NCBI RefSeq assembly: GCF_009745975.1
Contig: NZ_WHOL01000082.1
Coordinates: 1 to 46,082 of the forward strand
Source: Actinokineospora pegani
GTDB lineage: Bacteria; Actinomycetota; Actinomycetes; Mycobacteriales; Pseudonocardiaceae
DNA: 46,082 nt
Direction of reading: 5' to 3'
Under the pieces are notes generated by a model. It did no database searches. It saw only the letters and a list, made by a program, of their open reading frames with translations, and was not told where the DNA came from. The position numbers were made by a program, and so were the translations under genes. Shown here in pieces: positions 40,044 through 46,082 of the stretch (positions are counted from its first letter, which is position 1; the number at the start of each line of letters is the position of its first letter).

Positions 40044-40979
40044 GTGCGCACCGAACTCGTCGCCCGGATCACCGGCGCGGGCTCGCGCAACGGCTGCGCG
40101 GGCGGTGTCCACGCCACCGACCTGGGCATCATGTGGGAGTCGGGGGGCCGGGTGCTCATCGCCTTCGGCGACACCTACGGCCCGGCCTGGTGCGGCTCGG
40201 GCGCGGGCCCCAGCTCCGACCCGGACTGGCGCTGCAACGTGCTCGCCGTGGCCGACGACGACCTGCGCTTCCAGTCGATCACCGGCCAGGTCCTCGCCCG
40301 CGACGACACCTCCACCGAGGAGACCGTCATCCCCTGCTCGGGCATCGAGCTCGACGGCGTCCACTACCTGCACTACATGTCCGTGCGGAACTGGGGCGCG
40401 CGCGGCAAGTGGTTCACCAACTACGCGGGCATCGCCCACTCCACCGACGACGGCCAGACCTGGCACAAGCCCCGCCGGGCCTGGTGGGTCAACCGAGCCG
40501 AGGGCGACCACCCGTTCCAGATGGGCGCCTTCGCCCAGACCGACGGCTGGCTGCACCTGCTCGGCACCCCGAACGGCCGCTGGGGCGCGGCGTCCCTGGC
40601 CCGGGTTCGCCCCTCCGACGTGCTGGAACCCGCCGCGTACTCCTACTGGACCGGCCACACCTGGGCCGACCGCGACCCGTTCCGCGCGGTCCCGGTCATG
40701 ACCGGCCCGGTGGCCGAGCTGTCGGTGGTCTTCAACGAGCACTTGGGCCTCTGGGCCGCCCTGCACCTCGACGAGTCCCGCTCCGCGATCGTCCTGCGCA
40801 CCGCCCCCGACCTGACCGGCCCGTGGTCGCCGCCGTCGGCCGTGGCCTCCGGCACCGAGTACCCGGGCCTGTACGGCGGCTTCCTGCACCCGAAGTCGCG
40901 ACGGGGACCGGAGCTGCTGTGGACCATGTCGCGGTGGGCCCCCTACAACGTCTATCTCATGCGGACAGACCTCTCCTGA
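40044..40979 (+). CDS. DUF4185-domain protein
   Basis: 311 residues, beta-propeller-like. [52 protein letters not shown] and [13 protein letters not shown] are typical DUF4185 blocks, the latter resembling sialidase/BNR repeats. No signal peptide is evident at GTG 40044, although relatives are often secreted, so it is probably cytosolic or lacks a recognisable export signal. Substrate unknown. It lies 10 nt downstream of the XRE gene but may have its own leaderless promoter. Confidence 0.83.
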   Translation: MRTELVARITGAGSRNGCAGGVHATDLGIMWESGGRVLIAFGDTYGPAWCGSGAGPSSDPDWRCNVLAVADDDLRFQSITGQVLARDDTSTEETVIPCSGIELDGVHYLHYMSVRNWGARGKWFTNYAGIAHSTDDGQTWHKPRRAWWVNRAEGDHPFQMGAFAQTDGWLHLLGTPNGRWGAASLARVRPSDVLEPAAYSYWTGHTWADRDPFRAVPVMTGPVAELSVVFNEHLGLWAALHLDESRSAIVLRTAPDLTGPWSPPSAVASGTEYPGLYGGFLHPKSRRGPELLWTMSRWAPYNVYLMRTDLS

Positions 40980-41093
40980 TCTCGGCCCCGAGTTCTCGCG
41001 GGGATCCAAGACCGCTCAGCGGCGCACAACGCCCAGCGCGAGCGTCTGCCCCCCCGGCGGCAAACCGGTGGGCGGCCCTCCGGGGCCCACCTC

Positions 41094-41099
41094 TAGGCT
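41094..41099 (+). promoter_or_regulatory. leaderless -10 box for metG
   Basis: TAGGCT, 8 nt before ATG 41108. Confidence 0.5.
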
Positions 41100-41107
41100 C
41101 ACCAGCC

Positions 41108-42901
41108 ATGAGCGCCCCCGTGTTGACCGCGGTGGCCTGGCCCTACGCCAATGGCCCCCGCCACATCGGTCACGTCTCCGGCTTCGGTGTCCCGTCCGAC
41201 GTCTTCTCCCGCTACATGCGGATGTCCGGGCACCCCGTGCTCATGGTCAGCGGCACCGACGAGCACGGCACCCCCATCTCGGTCCAGGCCGACAAGGAGG
41301 GGCTGAGCGTCCGCGAGCTCGCCGACAAGTACAACCGGGTGATCGTCGAGGACCTGCAGGGCCTCGGCCTGGGCTACGACCTGTTCACCAGGACCACCAC
41401 CGGCAACCACTACCGCGTCGTGCAGGACCTGTTCTCCGCCCTGTGGAAGAACGGCTACATCACGCCCAAGACCCAGATGGGCGCGGTCGACCCGAACACC
41501 GGGCGCACGCTGCCCGACCGCTACATCGAGGGCACCTGCCCGATCTGCGGGTACGACGGCGCCCGCGGCGACCAGTGCGACAACTGCGGCAACCAGCTCG
41601 ACCCCGCCGACCTGAAGAACCCGCGGTCGCGGATCGACGGGGCGGTGCCCAAGTTCATCGAGACCGAGCACCTGTTCCTGGACCTGCCCGCGTTCGCCGA
41701 GGCGATCGGCGGCTACCTGTCCAGCCGCACCGAGTGGCGGCCGAACGTGCTCAAGTTCAGCCAGAACCTGCTCGCCGACATGCGGCCGCGCGCGATCACC
41801 CGCGACCTGGACTGGGGCGTGCCGGTCCCGCTCGACGGCTGGCGCGACGCCCCGATGAAGCGGTTCTACGTCTGGTTCGACGCGGTGATCGGCTACCTGT
41901 CCGCGAGCGTGGAGTGGGCGCGGCGCACCGGTGACCCGGACGCCTGGAAGGCCTTCTGGACCGACCCGTCGGCCGAGGGCTACTACTTCATGGGCAAGGA
42001 CAACATCGTCTTCCACTCGCTCATCTGGCCGTCGCTGCTGCTCGGGCAGAACGGCAGGGGCGACAAGGGCGGCGAGGAGGGCTCGTTCGGGCGGCTGAAC
42101 CTGCCGACCGAGGTCGTCTCCAGCGAGTACCTGACGATGTCCGGGTCCAAGTTCTCCACCTCGCGCGGCACGGTGATCTACGTGCGCGACTTCCTCAAGG
42201 AGTTCGGCCCCGACACCCTGCGCTACTTCATCTCGGTGGCGGGCCCGGAGAACCAGGACACCGACTTCACCTGGGACGAGTTCATCCGCCGGACGAACTT
42301 CGAGCTGGCCAACGAGTGGGGCAACCTGGTCAACCGGTCGGTGTCGATGGCGCACAAGAACGTCGGCGCCGTCCCCCGCCCGGTCGCGCCCACCGCGGCC
42401 GACGAGCAGCTCAAGGCCCAGGCCAGGGCGGCGTTCGAGACCGTCGGGGCCAACCTGCGCCGGTCGCGGTTCAAGGCGGCCGTCGGCGAGGCCATGCGCG
42501 TGGTCGGCGCGGCGAACAAGTACCTGTCCGACGAGGAGCCCTGGAAGCGCAAGGACGACCCGGAGCGCCGCGACACCATCCTGCACACCGCGCTGCAGGT
42601 CGTCTCCGACGCCAACACGCTGCTGACCCCGTTCCTGCCGCACTCGGCGCAGAAGGTGCACGAGGCGCTGGGCGGCACGGGCGTGTGGGCGGCGCAGCCG
42701 GAGATCCGCGAGGTGTCCGACCTGGACGTCGCCGACCGCCAGTACCCCGTGCTCATGGGCGACTACGCGGGCGAGGCGGCGAAGTGGGAGTCCCGCGAGA
42801 TCGAGGTGGGCAGGCCGCTGGCCAAGCCGAGCCCGCTGTTCGCCAAGCTCGACGCCGAGCTGGGCGAGACCGGCCCCGAGTGGGCCCCGATCGCCAAGTG
42901 A
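41108..42901 (+). CDS. metG: methionyl-tRNA synthetase
   Basis: 597 residues; charges tRNA-Met. HIGH region [16 protein letters not shown] (9-24); a zinc knuckle with CPICG and CDNCG at about 143-162; the KMSKS loop is [11 protein letters not shown]-terminal helical anticodon-binding domain, no C-terminal EMAP-like dimerisation domain. ATG 41108 gives the standard start. It is followed after 169 bp by tatD and rpfB, as in Rv1007c-Rv1009, although orientation of metG differs from what I recall there. Confidence 0.95.
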   Translation: MSAPVLTAVAWPYANGPRHIGHVSGFGVPSDVFSRYMRMSGHPVLMVSGTDEHGTPISVQADKEGLSVRELADKYNRVIVEDLQGLGLGYDLFTRTTTGNHYRVVQDLFSALWKNGYITPKTQMGAVDPNTGRTLPDRYIEGTCPICGYDGARGDQCDNCGNQLDPADLKNPRSRIDGAVPKFIETEHLFLDLPAFAEAIGGYLSSRTEWRPNVLKFSQNLLADMRPRAITRDLDWGVPVPLDGWRDAPMKRFYVWFDAVIGYLSASVEWARRTGDPDAWKAFWTDPSAEGYYFMGKDNIVFHSLIWPSLLLGQNGRGDKGGEEGSFGRLNLPTEVVSSEYLTMSGSKFSTSRGTVIYVRDFLKEFGPDTLRYFISVAGPENQDTDFTWDEFIRRTNFELANEWGNLVNRSVSMAHKNVGAVPRPVAPTAADEQLKAQARAAFETVGANLRRSRFKAAVGEAMRVVGAANKYLSDEEPWKRKDDPERRDTILHTALQVVSDANTLLTPFLPHSAQKVHEALGGTGVWAAQPEIREVSDLDVADRQYPVLMGDYAGEAAKWESREIEVGRPLAKPSPLFAKLDAELGETGPEWAPIAK

Positions 42902-42936
42902 GCGGCGCCGGGTCCAAGATCATCCGACGCTGGGGA

Positions 42937-42958
42937 CCCCCGGTTTCCACGCTACCGC
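42937..42958 (+). repeat. palindromic intergenic repeat, copy 1
   Basis: 22 bases, starting CCCCCGGTTTCCACGC, identical to 45857-45878. GGT and ACC can pair, giving a weak hairpin. Confidence 0.65.
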
Positions 42959-43001
42959 GAGGGGCGGGCGGCCGGGGGAATCCATCCACAGGCCTGGGGG
43001 A

Positions 43002-43024
43002 CCCCCGGTTCTCGATTCTACCGG
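43002..43024 (+). repeat. palindromic intergenic repeat, divergent copy 2
   Basis: Starts CCCCCGGTT and ends CTACCGG; the loop differs from copies 1 and 3. Flanking CCCCC and GGGGG (43026-43030) can pair around it. A TTGTCCACA box follows at 43048. Confidence 0.55.
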
Positions 43025-43047
43025 CGGGGGCTGACAGGTTCGGGGAG

Positions 43048-43056
43048 TTGTCCACA
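43048..43056 (+). other. DnaA-box-like motif TTGTCCACA
   Basis: Exact match in the 169-bp metG-tatD gap; a weaker CCATCCACA is at 42982-42990. Confidence 0.5.
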
Positions 43057-43070
43057 GGGGAGGTGGTCGG

Positions 43071-43931
43071 GTGACCCCGCGCAAAGGTGAGCGGCCGCCG
43101 GTGCCCGACCGGCTGCCGGTGCCGTCGGTCGACGCCCACACCCACCTCGACGCGTGCGGGGCGACCGACGCGGCGTCGGTCGCCGAGGTCGTCGACCGGG
43201 CGGAGGCGGCGGGCATCACGCGCGTGGTCACCGTCGCCGACGACCTGGCCTCCGCGCGGTTCGCCGCCGACGCCGCCGAGTGGGACCCCCGGGTCTGGGC
43301 GGCCGTCGCGCTGCACCCGACCCGCACGTCGACCTTCACCGACGCGGACAAGGCGGAACTGGAGGCCCTGGCCGCCCGTCCCCGCGTCGTCGCGGTGGGG
43401 GAGACCGGGCTGGACTACTACTGGGACTACGCGCCTGCCGCGGCCCAGCAGGAGGCCTTCCGGTGGCACATCGACCTGGCCAAGCGGGTCGGCAAGCCGC
43501 TGATGATCCACGACCGCGAGGCGCACGAGGACATCCTCAAGGTGCTCGACGAGGAGGGGGCGCCGGAGACGGTGGTCTTCCACTGCTTCTCCGGTGACCT
43601 CGACTTCGCCCGCCGGTGCGTGGACAAGGGATTCGTGCTGTCGTTCGCGGGGGCGGTGACCTTCAAGAACGCCGCCGCGCTGCGGGAAGCGGCAGCGTTC
43701 GTCCCGCTCGAGCAGATGATGGTGGAGACCGACGCGCCCTATCTGACACCGCACCCGTACCGGGGCAGGCCGAACGAGCCCTACTGCGCGGTCTACACGA
43801 TCAGGGGACTCGCGGACCTCCGCGGGCTCAGTGTGGCGGAGATCGCAAGCGCGGTGTCGACTACCGCTGAGCGCACGTTCCGGTTGCCCACCGCTACATC
43901 CGACCTTTCGTCGCGTGAGGCGTTGCGTTGA
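43071..43931 (+). CDS. tatD: TatD-family metal-dependent hydrolase
   Basis: 286 residues; Mg/Zn-dependent nuclease of the amidohydrolase fold. DAHTHLDACG (21-30) and GETGLDYYWDY carry metal ligands, IHDREAHEDIL and VFHCFSGD follow, and ETDAPYLTPHPYRGRPNEPY is the C-terminal signature (written from about 222-241). GTG 43071 was chosen with no clear SD. Same order tatD-rpfB as in mycobacteria. Confidence 0.92.
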   Translation: MTPRKGERPPVPDRLPVPSVDAHTHLDACGATDAASVAEVVDRAEAAGITRVVTVADDLASARFAADAAEWDPRVWAAVALHPTRTSTFTDADKAELEALAARPRVVAVGETGLDYYWDYAPAAAQQEAFRWHIDLAKRVGKPLMIHDREAHEDILKVLDEEGAPETVVFHCFSGDLDFARRCVDKGFVLSFAGAVTFKNAAALREAAAFVPLEQMMVETDAPYLTPHPYRGRPNEPYCAVYTIRGLADLRGLSVAEIASAVSTTAERTFRLPTATSDLSSREALR

Positions 43932-44019
43932 TCGGACGAGACAAATACTCCAGTCGTGTTGTGACAGGCCTCATAACCTTGCTGGAAGTGTTTGCGCAAC
44001 CTCCCGGGGCTCGTTACTG

Positions 44020-44165
44020 TCCCGTGACCGTACTTGCCGGGGGTGTGAATCCCCTGGTTGAACGCCCGGAGCTTCGCCAGCACCGTCGGGGTGGCTGGCT
44101 GCGGGTAGTCGAGACGAACGAATGCGCGTGCGCGCGCCCGATAGCTGAGAGGGAGAGGGCCATCG
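44020..44165 (+). promoter_or_regulatory. candidate ydaO/yuaA (c-di-AMP) riboswitch upstream of rpfB
   Basis: Within the 301-bp tatD-rpfB gap. GGGGGTGTGAATCCCC at about 44039-44054 resembles the conserved GGGGTGAATCC segment, and GCGCCCGATAGCTGAGAGGG at about 44134-44153 resembles the 3' CCCGTCAGCTAACCTC core; stem-forming sequence lies between. ydaO riboswitches control rpf genes in several actinobacteria. The match is by eye, and the boundaries are approximate. Confidence 0.6.
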
Positions 44166-44178
44166 ACATCACCGCTGA

Positions 44179-45789
<1,611 letters not shown>

Positions 45790-45803
45790 CACCGCTCCCG
45801 CAC

Positions 45804-45835
45804 ACGGCCGTTCCCGGACTCCTGGGAGCGGCCGT
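45804..45835 (+). terminator. hairpin terminator after rpfB
   Basis: ACGGCCGTTCCC pairs with GGGAGCGGCCGT around an 8-nt loop (one T-G wobble), starting 15 bases after the stop codon. Confidence 0.75.
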
Positions 45836-45856
45836 TGTGCTCGCGTGGCCTTCGGC

Positions 45857-45878
45857 CCCCCGGTTTCCACGCTACCGC
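45857..45878 (+). repeat. palindromic intergenic repeat, copy 3
   Basis: Identical over 22 bases to 42937-42958. Confidence 0.65.
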
Positions 45879-46082
45879 CAGGGTCAGACACTTCCGCCAC
45901 GCCAAGGCCAAGTTGTCCACAGGCCACCCAACACGTCGCCCAAAGCCCCACCGCCGCCCCCCCAGCTCCAGCGCCCGGCCTACGGGAAGCTCCCAGCGCC
46001 CGACCCACCCAAAATCTCCCAGCGCCGTTCCCCGCCAAAGGCTGGATCGGGTGGTTCTGTGTGGTTGGGGGAGGCGATCATG
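45879..46082. other. intergenic tail of the window with a repeat fragment
   Basis: No gene was recognised. Besides the DnaA-like box, TGGATCGG at 46043-46050 and GGGGGAGGCGATCATG at 46067-46082 match the arms of the 12393-12525 palindrome. The final ATG is preceded by SD-like GGGAGG and might start the next gene (ksgA would be expected), but the repeat explains it equally well. Confidence 0.5.
45913..45921 (+). other. DnaA-box-like motif TTGTCCACA
   Basis: Exact match, 34 bases downstream of repeat copy 3; the same order of repeat then box is seen at 43002-43056. Confidence 0.5.

Noticed and set aside
38990-40174. Upstream extension of the pmt reading frame
   Set aside because: It is antisense to the XRE/DUF5753 gene and adds no PMT homology; a leaderless box supports GTG 38989.
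46080-46082. Final ATG as the start of ksgA
   Set aside because: SD spacing and expected gene order would fit, but the same 16 bases occur inside the palindrome at 12.5 kb and no coding sequence is visible to judge.

Overview
The window is high-GC DNA with dense, frequently overlapping genes, GTG and TTG starts, and TANNNT boxes placed 6-8 nt before start codons. Gene content (Rpf, Glp/GlpR, galactan-type Wzt, mycothiol-family DinB-like protein, FmdB/Ruc, bacterial PMT) points to an actinomycete, most likely a Pseudonocardiaceae-type organism. From memory of the Mycobacterium tuberculosis map, two blocks keep the order seen there: moaB2-mscL-ruc-5-FCL-galU-moeA-rimJ-Rv0996 (here 11.9-18.9 kb) and pmt-metG-tatD-rpfB (here 37.4-45.8 kb). 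What lies between and before them is accessory.

Layout. 1-1000: an IS982-type insertion sequence that cuts an Eis-like acetyltransferase. 1.4-3.1 kb: 3-hydroxyacyl-CoA dehydrogenase and a histidine phosphatase. 3.05-4.58 kb: a divergent zinc-starvation locus of six cysteine-poor ribosomal protein paralogs (bL32, bL31B | bL28, bL33, uS14, bS18) with two Zur-like boxes between the arms. 4.7-6.2 kb: TPR-GGDEF protein. 6.4-11.8 kb: a compact unit of GT2, DUF2064, a membrane-bound molybdopterin enzyme and a small membrane partner, flanked by a GT-C-like membrane protein and a sugar epimerase. 11.9-18.9 kb: MoaB, MscL with a 56-residue companion, a SAF protein, a CIRCE-controlled Ruc-type chaperone, 5-FCL, GalU, Glp (MoeA-like), RimJ and the membrane protein GlpR. 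19.0 kb: tRNA-Ala(CGC).

Accessory 19.1-37.2 kb: TetR, a galactan-type Wzt ATPase whose Wzm partner has lost its 5' end to an antisense cytochrome P450 reductase remnant, a GAF regulator divergent from an aldehyde dehydrogenase/DUF779 operon, thioredoxin, a flavin disulfide oxidoreductase, an RlmA-type methyltransferase, a TIGR03086/TetR pair with a palindromic operator, an XRE regulator with a tiny unrecognised partner, a membrane Ser/Thr kinase, a propionyl-CoA synthetase, a KTSC protein, an M48 protease and a GlxA-type regulator with four TGGCAG half-sites. 37.2-45.8 kb: PMT, XRE/DUF5753, DUF4185, MetG, TatD and a riboswitch-preceded RpfB.

Scattered in intergenic DNA are DnaA-box-like TTGTCCACA motifs, small imperfect palindromes and a 130-bp nested palindrome with relatives at 35.2 kb and at the very end of the window. 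No CRISPR array, phage or rRNA was seen. The best candidates for something undescribed are the sugar/molybdoenzyme unit, the XRE-small-protein pair, the 56-residue companion of MscL and the dispersed repeat family. All functions are read from sequence by eye; no database search was run.
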